In this document: positions 13,152-22,251 of the stretch, in pieces
Layout: every line of letters begins with the position of its first letter
How positions within the stretch are numbered: position 1 is the stretch's first letter
Origin: Streptomyces asiaticus
Lineage (GTDB): Bacteria; Actinomycetota; Actinomycetes; Streptomycetales; Streptomycetaceae
NCBI RefSeq assembly: GCF_018138715.1
Contig: NZ_JAGSHX010000006.1
Coordinates: 1,054,001 to 1,118,000 of the forward strand
Direction: 5' to 3'
Length of the DNA stretch: 64,000 bases
The notes under the pieces: generated by a model
The model's input: only the letters and a program-made list of their open reading frames with translations
Told to the model about the DNA's origin: nothing
The model's database searches: none
Made by a program: the position numbers and the translations under genes

Positions 13152-13487
13152 ATGGACACCGCAGCCCGGCGGTGTGCCGAATGCGGCGCCGAGTTCACCT
13201 GGACCAGCAGGAACCCGACGCGCAGGTTCTGCGGCTCCAGATGCAAGACCCGGTGGTGGCGGGCCCACCGCCGTGGCGCGGACACCGCGCACACCCACAC
13301 CGCGGACACCGCGGACACCACGCACACCGCGGACACCGCAGACCGGACGCACCAGCGGTCGCAGGCGGTGCCGGTGCCCCCGCTCAGCACCGGCCATGAG
13401 TGCCCGAACTGCGGTCAGCACATCACCGTGCTCAATCTGATCGTCGCGGCCGACGGCGGTTCCGGGTCCGGCACCCTCACCGGCTGA
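13152..13487 (+). CDS. Small double zinc-ribbon protein, unknown function
   Basis: A 111-residue protein. Residues 7-31 contain CAEC, a spacer and FCGSRCK, a four-Cys treble-clef/zinc-ribbon pattern; CPNC near residue 86 gives half of another. Between them lies a low-complexity His/Thr/Ala/Asp repeat (HTADTADT type, about residues 42-60). GAGGAGG sits 6 nt upstream of the ATG. It is divergent to the LmbU-like gene and overlaps the 3' end of the opposite LLM gene by 11 nt. I do not recognise a family. Confidence 0.75.
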   Translation: MDTAARRCAECGAEFTWTSRNPTRRFCGSRCKTRWWRAHRRGADTAHTHTADTADTTHTADTADRTHQRSQAVPVPPLSTGHECPNCGQHITVLNLIVAADGGSGSGTLTG

Positions 13488-14520
13488 CGTCCGGCCGCAG
13501 GGCGGGCAGCACCGCGGAGCCGACGCTTTCGATCAGTTCGGTGGGCGGGTCGTAGGAACCGACGTGCTGGAGGAACACATCGGTCACCCCGTCGGCGTGC
13601 AGCGCGGTGAGCCGTTCGGCGATCTCCTTGGCGGTGCCGAAGAGGCAGAATTCCTGGGCGAAGCGCAGGGCCATCTCGTCGCTCACCCACGCCGAGCAGA
13701 TCTCGACGGCCGCGTCCCAGTCCTCGGCGTGGACGAGGTCCGGATAGACCCCCTCCACCCGCGCCGGGACGTCCACTTCGATCCCGGCCAGGGCGAGGAA
13801 GGGCGCCCCGCCGTTCTGGGCGATCGAGGCACAGATCGGCTTGAGCAGCCGGGCTTCGGCCTCCACATCGTCGGTCACCGCGCAGAACGCCGAGACCGTC
13901 AGCGGAATCGCCTCCGTGCTGCGCCCCGCGGCCTCGGCGCCCTCCCGCACCCGGGCGGTGGCGCCGGCGAGCGTCGTCCGTGAGACGCCGCTGAGCAGGA
14001 CGACACCATCGGCGATCTCCCCGGCGAGCCGCAGATTCCGCGGACCGCTGGCGGCCACGTGGATCGGCACGTCCGGAGCCGGGTCCCGGAGCCGGGACCG
14101 TACACCGTTGAAGTCACACTCCTGCCCCTGGAGCAGCGCCCGCAGCGTGGCGATCCCGGCGCGCAGTTCGGCCCCGGTGCTGGAGCGCAGGCCGATGGGG
14201 CCGACCGAGCTGTTGCCCACGCCGAGGCCGAGGGTGAACCGGCCGGGGGCCAGCTCGGCGACGCTGCGCGCGGCCGAGGCGACGACGGCCGGGTGCCGGG
14301 TCACGACGTTGGTGACCGCGCTGCCCAGGCCGATCCGTTCGGTACCCAGCGCGGCGGCGGTCAGGACCGTGTACACATCCCGCCACAGCAGCTGGGAGTC
14401 GGGAAACCACACCTGGTCGAAGCCCAGTTCCTCGGCCCGCCGGGCGGTCCCGGCCAGCCGGTCCACCCGGTCGCACGGCGGTATGCGCACACCGACGCGT
14501 ATCCCACTGTTCTCGTTCAC
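13477..14520 (-). CDS. LLM-class F420/FMN-dependent oxidoreductase
   Basis: A 347-residue luciferase-like TIM-barrel oxidoreductase, closest in look to F420-dependent (methylenetetrahydromethanopterin reductase-like) enzymes. Segments include GFDQVWFPDSQLLWRD, RIGLGSAVTN, RHPAVVASAARSVAEL and the glycine-rich FTLGLGVGNSS. The substrate is unknown. GTG 14520 is chosen because AGGAGGAGACC directly precedes it. It lies downstream of the broken transporter gene on the same strand, so the two may once have served one pathway. Confidence 0.88.
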   Translation of the reverse strand: MNENSGIRVGVRIPPCDRVDRLAGTARRAEELGFDQVWFPDSQLLWRDVYTVLTAAALGTERIGLGSAVTNVVTRHPAVVASAARSVAELAPGRFTLGLGVGNSSVGPIGLRSSTGAELRAGIATLRALLQGQECDFNGVRSRLRDPAPDVPIHVAASGPRNLRLAGEIADGVVLLSGVSRTTLAGATARVREGAEAAGRSTEAIPLTVSAFCAVTDDVEAEARLLKPICASIAQNGGAPFLALAGIEVDVPARVEGVYPDLVHAEDWDAAVEICSAWVSDEMALRFAQEFCLFGTAKEIAERLTALHADGVTDVFLQHVGSYDPPTELIESVGSAVLPALRPDVSR

Positions 14521-14574
14521 GGTCTCCTCCTGAGGGCTTGGTGTGAGTGTTTGGTACGGCACGACGTACGGCGG

Positions 14575-15547
14575 TCAGCGCATCTGCGCCGTATCGCCCG
14601 TATCGCTGTCGGCCACGTGCGGAGCCGGAGCGCGGGACGGCTCGGTGGTGTCGTCCACTTCCCGCAGGAACAGGCCCGCCACCACCGAGACGGCCGACAT
14701 CGCCGCCATGTACACCGCGATGCCCACCCATCCGCCGGTGGTGTGCAGCAGATACGTGGCGATGTCGGGAGCGAACGCGTTCCCGGCGATCAGCCCGACG
14801 GTGAAGCCGATCGACATGCCGGTGAACCTCAGCCGGGCCGGGAAGACCTGTGAGAAGTACGCCGGAACCACGCCGTAGTTGGCGGAGTAGCCGATGAACA
14901 GCAGCGTGAAGCCCAGCAGCATCAGCCCGTAATTCCGCGTCTGGAGCAGCGCGAGCCAGGCGAATGGCAGCACGATCAGCGAGGCCGCCCCGGCGATGAA
15001 GACGGTGCGGTTTCCGAACCGGTCCGCCAGTTTTCCGGCGAGTGGGACGCAGACGACGATGACGAGGGTGGCCGGCAGCAGCACGGCGATCATGGTGTCC
15101 TTGTCCAGGTGCAGCCCGGTGCGGGCGTACTCCAGGCTGTAGACGGTCGCCAGTGTGAAGGCCACCCCCGCGCTCAGGATCCCGGCGGCCATCAGCGCGA
15201 CCCGACCGCCGCACTCGCGGAACACCTCGACCACGGGCAGCCGGTCCACCCCGTTCCGCGCCTTGACCGCCTCGAACTCGGGGCTCTCGTCCAGGCTGAG
15301 CCGCACGAACAGACCCACGCCGACGAGCACCGCGCTCAGCAGGAACGGACACCCCGAGGAAGACGAGGTTGGCCAGGAGCAGCCCGGCCGAGGTCCCGGT
15401 ATTGAACAGCGAGCCCCGGAAGCCACGTTTCCCGCGCTCCGCGTGTTCGATGGTCATCAGCACCGCCCCGCCGTATTCGCCACCGACGGAGAACCCCTGG
15501 GCGAGCCTGGCGACCCGGCCGGGGCCATGAACATCGGTTGCTGTCAT
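14575..15547 (-). pseudogene. MHS-family (MFS) metabolite:H+ symporter, truncated and frameshifted
   Basis: Remnant of a sugar/organic acid:H+ symporter of the ShiA/ProP-like MHS group. The 5' part reads LAQGFSVGGEYGGAVLMTIEHAERGKRGF up to LLLANLVFLGVS in one frame. The rest (PFLLSAVLVGVGLFVRLSLDESPEF to the C-terminus) is in another. Intact relatives have about 15 more residues at that junction (near 15345), so a small deletion with a frameshift is likely. The first two to three membrane helices are also absent. Transport activity is very unlikely. Confidence 0.85.
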
Positions 15548-15654
15548 GAGGGTCCTTTGTCCGGAGGGACGGTCCATGGGGACGGGAGAGGGACGCGAGA
15601 GGGACGGGCGGGGCGACGCCTAGGGGTGTCCGGCGGTACGCGTACGCCTGCGGC

Positions 15655-15800
15655 GGGCTGTTCCCCTCCCCGCCCCTTCCCTCAACTGGGGCTCCGCCCC
15701 AGACCCCGGGGGTCCAGGAGACCCCGGGGGTCCAGGGGCGGAGCCCCTGCCACGCGGCGGAGCCGCATATCGAGGAAGGTCGGCAACAGGCCCCCGGGCC
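15655..15800. repeat. GC-rich intergenic element
   Basis: Contains GGGGCTCCGCCCCAGACCCC, two tandem copies of ACCCCGGGGGTCCAGG, the inverted GGGGCGGAGCCCC and GCGGCGGAGCCGCATATCGA. The same modules recur near 10010 and 43760, and part of them at 24184 and 43861. It fills the gap between the decayed transporter and the TetR gene; no gene is seen. Confidence 0.8.
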
Positions 15801-15836
15801 GAAGGATCCGGGGCTGGGAAAGCCGGATGGCGAGGC

Positions 15837-16508
15837 TCAGTCGCCGGTGCGCCGCAGTACGCCGTCGATGAGGCAGTCGAGCCCGAAGAGGAACTGTTCG
15901 TCGCTGGGCAGCGTGGTCATCTCCTCGGCGAGCTCCACCAGGTGGGGGAAGTCCTCGCGCGGCAGGGCCCCGTAGAAGTGCCTGCGCTGACGCCGCAGCT
16001 CCTCGGCCTCGGGGTGGTCGGCCTTCCCCCACGGGCGGGGCGCCTGATAGCTGGCGAAGCCCAGGCTGTACTGCACGATCAGGCCGTAGACACGCACCGC
16101 GTCCCGGTCCGCGAACCCCGCCTCGCGCAGCCTCCCGATGACCGCCTCGAACGCGCCCCGCATGGACCGCGGGCCGGTGCTCACCCGAGTGGCGAAGAGC
16201 CGCACGATGCTGGGGTGCTCCCGCATCATCTCGAGGAAGGCCAGCGCCAGGGCCCGTACGACCGCCTCGGGCGAGGTCTCCTCCGCGGTGGGCAGCCGGA
16301 AGTTCCCCATGACGTAGTCGGCGATCCCGTCGAGGATCTCCTCCTTGCCGCGGAAGTAGCTGTAGAGCGTCATCGCGCCCACGCCGAGGTCCGCGGCGAG
16401 CCGCCGGATCGTCAGGTCGTCGATGTCCTCCTCGTCGCAGATCCGGGTGGCCACCTCGATGATCCGCTCAGCGGTGAGCGCCCTGCCACGCGACCGCTGA
16501 CCCGCCAC
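15837..16508 (-). CDS. TetR-family transcriptional regulator
   Basis: A 223-residue TetR repressor. The N-terminal HTH spans about residues 12-58 (LTIRRLAADLGVGAMTLYSYFRGKEEIL). The C-terminal ligand domain resembles the TetR_C type with FHLV-like helices. The start is GTG 16508, preceded by AGAGGAGAG; longer readings lack a ribosome site. It lies 92 nt downstream of the aldolase gene on the same strand. It likely controls the meta-cleavage genes through the palindromes at 19580 and 19657. Confidence 0.92.
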   Translation of the reverse strand: MAGQRSRGRALTAERIIEVATRICDEEDIDDLTIRRLAADLGVGAMTLYSYFRGKEEILDGIADYVMGNFRLPTAEETSPEAVVRALALAFLEMMREHPSIVRLFATRVSTGPRSMRGAFEAVIGRLREAGFADRDAVRVYGLIVQYSLGFASYQAPRPWGKADHPEAEELRRQRRHFYGALPREDFPHLVELAEEMTTLPSDEQFLFGLDCLIDGVLRRTGD

Positions 16509-16600
16509 TGGGACTCTCCTCTTCGCACACCACCGCGGACCGGCGACACCGACGCCGTCGGACACCACACCGTACAGGCGTCCCACCGATCGGGCGGCGA

Positions 16601-17695
16601 TCAGGAGGTGTTGTCCGGGCGGGACGTGTTGTCCGGGCGGGCGGCGTCGAGCGCGATGTCCGTGATCATGTCTTCCTGGCCGCCGACCATCCCACGGCGG
16701 CCCACCTCGACCAGGATGGCGCGGGTGTCCAGGCCATGGCGGACCGCGGCGGCCTCGGCGTGGCGCAGGAAGCTGGAGTACACCCCCGCGTAGCCGAGGG
16801 TCAGGGTCTCCCGGTCGACGCGGACCTCGCGGTCCTGGAGGGGCCGTACGAGGTCGTCGGCGGCGTCCATCAGAGGGAACAGGTCGCAGCCGTGCTTCCA
16901 GCCCATCAGGTCGGCGACGGCGATGAACGCCTCCAGCGGGCAGTTGCCCGCCCCCGCGCCCTGGCCCGCGAGGGAGGCGTCGACGCGGGTGACGCCGTTC
17001 TCCACGGCCACCACGGTGTTGGCCACGCCGAGGGCGAGGTTGTGGTGGGCGTGGATGCCGAGTTCGGTGCCCGGGTCGAGCACATCGCGGTAGGCGTGGA
17101 AGCGGTCGCGGACACCGTCCATGGTGAGTCGGCCGCCGGAGTCGGTGACATACACACAGTGGGCGCCGTAGGACTCCATCAGCCGTGCCTGGCGGGCGAG
17201 TTCGGACGGTTCCGCCATGTGCGACATCATCAGGAACCCGGCCACGTCCATGCCCATCTCGCGGGCGGCGGAGATGTGCTGGGCGGAGATGTCGGCCTCG
17301 GTGCAGTGGGTGGCGACGCGCACGGAGCGGATGCCGAGGGCGTGCGCCTGCTTGAGGTCGTGCAACGTGCCGATGCCCGGCAGCAGCAGGGTGGTGGGGA
17401 TCGCCGTGCCGGTGGCCCCGACGACGGCCTCGATCCAGTCCCAGTCGGTGTGGGCGCCGATTCCGTAGGTGACGCTGGAGCCGGACAGGCCGTCGCCGTG
17501 GGCGATCTCGATGGCGGCCACCCCGGCGGCGTCCAGCGCGGCGGCGATGGTGCGGGCCTGCTCGACGGTGTAGCGGTGGCGGATGGCGTGCATGCCGTCC
17601 CGCAGGGTCACGTCCTGGATGTACAGGGCGGGCGGGACGGGCGGGGTGTCGGCGGGCGGGGTGTCGGCGGTCGCGCCGGCGTCGGTCGTGGTCAT
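16601..17695 (-). CDS. dmpG: 4-hydroxy-2-oxovalerate aldolase
   Basis: A 364-residue DmpG/MhpE-type aldolase that splits 4-hydroxy-2-oxovalerate to pyruvate and acetaldehyde. [28 protein letters not shown] and the [13 protein letters not shown] metal/substrate motifs are visible. The C-terminus ends with a duplicated PDNTS element. Its ATG overlaps the dehydrogenase stop (ATGA). DmpG and DmpF form a channelled complex, consistent with the coupling. The N-terminus has an Ala/Pro/Asp-rich extension of about 20 residues with a DTPP repeat. Confidence 0.95.
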   Translation of the reverse strand: MTTTDAGATADTPPADTPPVPPALYIQDVTLRDGMHAIRHRYTVEQARTIAAALDAAGVAAIEIAHGDGLSGSSVTYGIGAHTDWDWIEAVVGATGTAIPTTLLLPGIGTLHDLKQAHALGIRSVRVATHCTEADISAQHISAAREMGMDVAGFLMMSHMAEPSELARQARLMESYGAHCVYVTDSGGRLTMDGVRDRFHAYRDVLDPGTELGIHAHHNLALGVANTVVAVENGVTRVDASLAGQGAGAGNCPLEAFIAVADLMGWKHGCDLFPLMDAADDLVRPLQDREVRVDRETLTLGYAGVYSSFLRHAEAAAVRHGLDTRAILVEVGRRGMVGGQEDMITDIALDAARPDNTSRPDNTS

Positions 17696-18657
17696 CGTGC
17701 GGCCTCCTCGCCGGAGCGATGTGCGGCCAGGCGCTCCGCGGTGCGCAGCGCGGCCGAGGTCATGATGTCGAGGTTTCCGGCGTAGGCCGGGAGGTAGTGG
17801 GCGGCCCCCTCGACCTCGAGGAAGACCGAGACCTTCACCGCGTCGGTGTGCGCGGCCTCGGCGGGCAGCAGGGAGCGCATCGGATCGCCGGACCCCACCT
17901 GGTCGAACTGCACCTTCTGCTTGAGGCGATAGCCGGGCACATACGCCTGGACGCGGCCGACCATCTGCTCGACGGAGGCGGTGACCTCCTCGGTGGCGCA
18001 GCCCGAGACGAGACAGTGCACGGTGTCGCGCATGATCAGGGGCGGTTCGGCGGGGTTGAGGATGATGATGGCCTTGCCGCGGGCGGCGCCGCCGACGCGC
18101 TCGATGGCGGCGGCGGTGGTCTCGGTGAACTCGTCGATGTTCGCGCGGGTGCCGGGGCCCGCGGAGCGGGAGGAGATGGAGGCGACGATCTCCCCGTAGT
18201 GGACGGGGGTGACCGCGCCCACCGCGGCCACGATCGGGATCGTGGCCTGGCCACCGCAGGTGACCATGTTGACGTTGGGCGCGCCGAGGTGGGCGTCGCC
18301 GTTGACCGGCGGCACCACATAGGGGCCGATGGCGGCCGGGGTGAGGTCGACGAGGGTGCGGCCGAGGGGGCGCAGCACCTCCTCGTGGCGCTTGTGGGCA
18401 CCGGCGGAGGTGGCGTCGAAGACGATGTCCACGTCGGCGAACTCGTCCATCGCCACCAGCCCGTCCACGCCCTCGTGGGTGGTGGCCACCTTCAGGCGGC
18501 GGGCGCGGGCCAGGCCGTCGGAGGCGGGGTCGATCCCGGCCATCGCGGTGATCTCCAGGGTGTCGGAGAGCCGCAGTACCTTGATCAGGAGGTCGGTGCC
18601 GATGTTGCCGGAGCCGATGATCGCCACTTTGGTGCGGGTGCTGGTCTCGCTGCTCAC
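17692..18657 (-). CDS. dmpF: Acetaldehyde dehydrogenase (acetylating)
   Basis: A 321-residue CoA-acylating dehydrogenase that takes acetaldehyde, NAD+ and CoA to acetyl-CoA. The Rossmann motif [11 protein letters not shown] is at residues 13-23. The catalytic Cys lies in [13 protein letters not shown], with [12 protein letters not shown] downstream. The GTG start overlaps the hydratase stop (GTGA). The gene order hydratase-dehydrogenase-aldolase is that of classical phenol/catechol meta-cleavage operons. Confidence 0.96.
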   Translation of the reverse strand: MSSETSTRTKVAIIGSGNIGTDLLIKVLRLSDTLEITAMAGIDPASDGLARARRLKVATTHEGVDGLVAMDEFADVDIVFDATSAGAHKRHEEVLRPLGRTLVDLTPAAIGPYVVPPVNGDAHLGAPNVNMVTCGGQATIPIVAAVGAVTPVHYGEIVASISSRSAGPGTRANIDEFTETTAAAIERVGGAARGKAIIILNPAEPPLIMRDTVHCLVSGCATEEVTASVEQMVGRVQAYVPGYRLKQKVQFDQVGSGDPMRSLLPAEAAHTDAVKVSVFLEVEGAAHYLPAYAGNLDIMTSAALRTAERLAAHRSGEEAAR

Positions 18658-19487
18658 CGGTGGTCTCCTTCCGCGGCGAACCCGACTCCTACCGTGCCCA
18701 GGAGCGAGATACGGGCGTGGAACGCATCGCCCGGGACGGCCGGGACCATCGGTCCCAGGGCTCCGGTCAGGACGAGGTCGCCCGCGCGCAGCGGGTCGCC
18801 CCGCTCGGCGAGGACCGAGGCCAGCCAGACGGCCGCGTTGAGGGGGCCGCCGAGGCAGTCGGCGCCGGTCCCTTCGGAGACCACCTCGTCGTTGCGCGTC
18901 ATGGTCATCTGCACGGAGCGCAGGTTGAGCTCGGACAGTGGCACCGGGGAGGCGCCGAGGACGTACAGCCCGCAGGAGGCGTTGTCGGCGACGGTGTCCA
19001 CGATGGAGATGTCCCAGCCCCGCACCCGGCTGTCGACGATCTCCAGCGCGGGCAGCGCGAAGTCGGTGGCGCGCAGCAGATCCACGACGGTGCAGTGGCG
19101 GTGTGGCAGGTCACCACCGAGCACGAGCGCCACCTCGGCCTCCACCTTGGGCTGGAGCAGCCGCCCGGTGGGCACCTCGCCGCCCTCCGGCACGGCCGCG
19201 TCCGCGAAGAGCGCGCCGAAGTCCGGCTGGTCCACGCCGAGTTGACGCTGTACGGCAGGAGACGTCAGGCCGATCTTCCGGCCGACGATCCGGCGGCCGG
19301 TGGCCTGTTCGCGTCGTAGGTTGAGCCGCTGCACCTCGTAGGCGGCCTCGATGTCGCCGTCGTCCAGGAGCGTGCGCACCGGCGCGCAGGCGATCCCGTC
19401 GCGGGCGGCGCCCGCGAGCGCGTCGGCGGCCTTGACCACGGCCCCGGGGAGGAAGTCCGTCGGGACGTGGTCGGGAACATTCGGCAC
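18654..19487 (-). CDS. dmpE: 2-keto-4-pentenoate hydratase
   Basis: A 277-residue hydratase of the MhpD/DmpE/FAH-like family that hydrates 2-hydroxypenta-2,4-dienoate to 4-hydroxy-2-oxovalerate. [30 protein letters not shown] and [14 protein letters not shown] are typical. It starts with GTG 19487, after a perfect AGGAGGT. It is the first gene of the operon and faces the hydrolase gene across a 309-bp control region. No ring-cleavage dioxygenase lies in this window, so the aromatic substrate cannot be inferred. Confidence 0.94.
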   Translation of the reverse strand: MPNVPDHVPTDFLPGAVVKAADALAGAARDGIACAPVRTLLDDGDIEAAYEVQRLNLRREQATGRRIVGRKIGLTSPAVQRQLGVDQPDFGALFADAAVPEGGEVPTGRLLQPKVEAEVALVLGGDLPHRHCTVVDLLRATDFALPALEIVDSRVRGWDISIVDTVADNASCGLYVLGASPVPLSELNLRSVQMTMTRNDEVVSEGTGADCLGGPLNAAVWLASVLAERGDPLRAGDLVLTGALGPMVPAVPGDAFHARISLLGTVGVGFAAEGDHR

Positions 19488-19579
19488 GGGCTACCTCCTG
19501 GAGAAGAACATGGGGCCGGGGCCCGGCGCCCCCGATGTGGCCTCCGGTATAGACGCGCCGCCCGCCACGGGCCAACTTT

Positions 19580-19598
19580 CGTTCCGTCACACGGAACG
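19580..19598. promoter_or_regulatory. Palindromic operator CGTTCCGT-CAC-ACGGAACG
   Basis: A perfect 8+3+8 inverted repeat about 90 bp upstream of dmpE. The same arms recur at 19657-19684. A TetR dimer is the natural candidate, because the only local regulator gene is the TetR at 15837-16508. Confidence 0.75.
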
Positions 19599-19656
19599 GG
19601 GCGCGCGGCGACGTGCCGGGCGAGGTGACACTGACCTCGCGCACCCGTGTCCGTCC

Positions 19657-19684
19657 AGCGTTCCGTACCGCCTGACGGAACGCT
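19657..19684. promoter_or_regulatory. Second palindromic operator with the same arms
   Basis: AGCGTTCCGT-N8-ACGGAACGCT is a perfect 10-bp inverted repeat sharing the CGTTCCGT/ACGGAACG arms of the first site but with a wider spacer. The two sites lie on either side of the centre of the divergent region, suiting control of both dmpE and the hydrolase gene. Confidence 0.75.
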
Positions 19685-19796
19685 CCGGGCGATGGCCCTT
19701 CCCCCGGCGAACGTCTCTTGACGGCACCCAAGGAGTTCCGTACAAAGTACGACCAGAAGTGCGGGCTCGCCGCCCCGCCACGTCAGGAGAGTGCGC

Positions 19797-20597
19797 ATGC
19801 TGACCGCCCACTACACCGCCAGCCGGTTCGGCCAGCTGCACTACGTCGAGTGCGGCGAGGGCGAGCCGGTGCTGCTGCTCCACCAGACCCCGCGGTCCTG
19901 GGCCGAGTACCGCGATGTGCTTCCGCTGCTCGGCGCCACACACCGGGCGATCGCGATGGACACCGTGGGCTACGGGGCGTCGGCGAAACCCGCGGACGAC
20001 CAGAGCGTCGAGATGTTCGCCGACGGGGTCGAGGACCTGGTCGACGGGCTCGGGCTCGATACGTTCCACCTGGTCGGACACCACACCGGCGGAGTGATCG
20101 CGGTGGAGGTGGCGGCCCGCCTGGGCTCCCGGGTGCGGAGCCTGACGCTCTCCGCGACCCCGTTCATCACCCCGGAGAAGCGCGCCCGCGCGGTGTGGAA
20201 ACGCCCGGTCGACTGGGTGCCGCCGAAGCCGGACGGCTCCCACCTCCTGGAGCTGTGGAACCGGCGCAGACACTTCTACGAGCCGGGGCAGGAGGCCGCG
20301 CTCAACCGCTTCATGGCCGACGCCCTGCGGGTGCTGGACCGGGTGGAGGACGGCCATATCGCCATCCGGCTGTTCGCGATGGACGAGCGGCTGCCACGGA
20401 TCGTCGCCCCGGCCACGGTCATCTGCGGACAGGACGACGACCCGTCGATGCCCAGCTTCGAGCCGATGGTGCGGGCGCTGTCGGCGAAGGGGCACATCGT
20501 GCCCGGGGCCGGTGTGCCGTTCCCCGAACAGCGGCCGGAGGAGTTCGCCCGGCTCGTACGGGAAGCCGCCGCCTCCGCCGAGCCGGCGGGCGGCTGA
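19797..20597 (+). CDS. Alpha/beta-fold hydrolase with GHHTGG elbow
   Basis: A 266-residue alpha/beta hydrolase beside meta-cleavage genes, where an MhpC-type C-C hydrolase would be expected. The nucleophile elbow, however, reads VGHHTGG, so the usual Ser of GxSxG is a His. A group of GHHTG hydrolases with unsettled chemistry exists. The oxyanion segment LLLHQTPRSWAEYRDV and a C-terminal GAGVPFPEQRPEEFA remain. ATG 19797 is preferred over GTG 19791 because AGGAGA lies 6 nt upstream. Its role in ring-fission product hydrolysis is uncertain. Confidence 0.85.
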   Translation: MLTAHYTASRFGQLHYVECGEGEPVLLLHQTPRSWAEYRDVLPLLGATHRAIAMDTVGYGASAKPADDQSVEMFADGVEDLVDGLGLDTFHLVGHHTGGVIAVEVAARLGSRVRSLTLSATPFITPEKRARAVWKRPVDWVPPKPDGSHLLELWNRRRHFYEPGQEAALNRFMADALRVLDRVEDGHIAIRLFAMDERLPRIVAPATVICGQDDDPSMPSFEPMVRALSAKGHIVPGAGVPFPEQRPEEFARLVREAAASAEPAGG

Positions 20598-20610
20598 GAA
20601 CGGCGTGGTG

Positions 20611-21741
20611 TCAGGGCCCTCCGGGCCCGGGGAACAGCGAGCGGTAGAAGGGCGTCGCGCGGAAGCCGTCCCCGTGGTGGGTCGAGCTCCAGCTCAGCGG
20701 CACCACCGGGCCGCCGGCCCGGTGCAGCTCGCCGGTGAGCGCGTAGTCGGGGTGAACGCCGTCGTCGCTCAGCGTGGTGGTGAAGTCGAACTCGAACCGG
20801 TCGCCCGGCCGCACCGGCAGGCCCTCCACGGACAGCGGGGCGTAGACCGGGGTCCAACTGCTCGGCTGCACCAGCGAGTCGATGGGCTCATCGCCCTCGG
20901 CCACCCACAGCCGCATGGCCAGTGCGAGCCCGGAGAAGTTGCCCTCTCGCGTGAACATCAGCTCGGCGGCGTCGATGCCCTCCGGGTCCAGATCGCCGTT
21001 GAACTCCAGCGGCTCCACCTCGACCGGGTCCGACAGATACGACCGGTCCCGCACCGCCGGGCTGTCCTGCAACCCCTCGAGTACCACCCGCAGATCAAAG
21101 GGGCGGCCCACCGAGGCGAACACCTCCTCCACATAACGGAAGACGAACGGCGGAAAGCCGAGCGGCCTGCCACCGTTCGCGCTGCCCAGATCCAGCGCGA
21201 CGGCCGTGGTGACGCTCCGGTGCGGGATGAACACCCCGCCGGGCTTCACCAGCCGCTTCCGCGCGTCCCGTAACACTGAGCCCGCGCCCTCGGAGCCGCC
21301 GAGCGTGCCGATGATCTCCGAGACACACACATCGACAGGCTCGGGCAGCTCGATCTCGGTGGACAGCCCCTCGATCACCGTGATCCGGTCGGCGAAGCCC
21401 GCCTCCTCGATGGTCTCCCGGGCGATCTGCGCCGACTTGGGGATGACCTCCACCGCCCACACATGCCGCGCCCCGGCACGGGCGGCGGCCAGCGCCCACA
21501 CCGCGTCCTTCCCCGTGCCGATGTCGAGCACCGTCCGGCCCGGGGCGTAGCGCCGGACGGCCTCGACGTACCGGTTCATCCGGCGCTCGTCCTTGATCAT
21601 CGCTTCGTACACGACGTCGTCGTACACCGGGTACTCGCCGATCGAGGCGAACAGCCACACCGGGTTCGACTCCGGATCGCATGCCCGCACCGGCACCTCG
21701 CGCCCCGGCGCGGCTAACTCCGCGATGAAGGAATACCGCAT
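20611..21741 (-). CDS. PRMT-like class I methyltransferase
   Basis: A 376-residue SAM-dependent methyltransferase resembling protein arginine methyltransferases. Motif I is VLDIGTGKDAVWALAAARAGARHVWAVE, and a double-E-like loop reads SEIIGTLGGSEG. A long beta-barrel-like C-terminal half follows, as in PRMTs. AGGAAAGG lies 7 nt upstream of the ATG. It ends 14 nt from the convergent hydrolase stop. Bacterial PRMT-like enzymes often act in specialised metabolism, but no partner is evident here, so the substrate is unknown. Confidence 0.85.
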   Translation of the reverse strand: MRYSFIAELAAPGREVPVRACDPESNPVWLFASIGEYPVYDDVVYEAMIKDERRMNRYVEAVRRYAPGRTVLDIGTGKDAVWALAAARAGARHVWAVEVIPKSAQIARETIEEAGFADRITVIEGLSTEIELPEPVDVCVSEIIGTLGGSEGAGSVLRDARKRLVKPGGVFIPHRSVTTAVALDLGSANGGRPLGFPPFVFRYVEEVFASVGRPFDLRVVLEGLQDSPAVRDRSYLSDPVEVEPLEFNGDLDPEGIDAAELMFTREGNFSGLALAMRLWVAEGDEPIDSLVQPSSWTPVYAPLSVEGLPVRPGDRFEFDFTTTLSDDGVHPDYALTGELHRAGGPVVPLSWSSTHHGDGFRATPFYRSLFPGPGGP

Positions 21742-22251
21742 TTTTCAACCTTTCCTGGGGGGGGTTCAAGACCAGCATGCAGGCCGGAAAACCCGGAATT
21801 CCCTAGGAATGGAATGCACCATGAACGAACAAAGTCCGAACATAGCCTGGTTAAAGCGATGTAAAAGCGCTGGGGTGCGAACCGAACAAACGCTCAACGT
21901 CAGGCCGCCCGGGCGGCGCGCGACAGGTCTGTGGAACGGATACGGGCGGGAAATTGGCATGTTCGCGATGATTCAAGGGTTGCTTCGGGAAGTGAATTCG
22001 GCTTAATTTCGCGGATGAGCCGCCGGATCCGGCCCCGGGCCGTCCGAAAACAGCCGTCACCAATAGTCAGGCTGGTTATCCCTGATTATTGACGCGACAG
22101 GCTTATCACGCGAAACGGCGGAACGGGCGGCCGCCCGTTCCGCCCTCAACGGATCAGGTGCCGTTCATCTGGCCGCTCCCGCGTGGTCACAGGTCTTGAC
22201 CACAGTGCGGGCCGGGGTCACCGATTCCTCACATGATGCGCGGGAGAGCGA
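21742..22251. other. Intergenic region with a doubtful small ORF
   Basis: A 510-bp, relatively AT-rich gap. One open frame (21821-22006, 61 residues, starting MNEQSPNIAWLKRC) follows AGGAATGGA, contains a TTA codon and ends before the palindrome at 22117. Its codon use is poor for this genome and I recognise no family, so I do not call it a gene. The region probably holds the methyltransferase promoter. Confidence 0.5.
22117..22144. terminator. 28-bp perfect palindrome
   Basis: GGCGGAACGGGCGG is followed immediately by its exact complement. It is about 108 nt upstream of the metallophosphoesterase gene and could be a bidirectional terminator or a dimeric-protein site. Confidence 0.6.

Noticed and set aside
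21821..22006. 61-codon frame as a small gene or RiPP precursor
   Set aside because: Codon use is poor for this genome, no leader motif is visible and it lies in an AT-richer regulatory gap; kept only as a remark.
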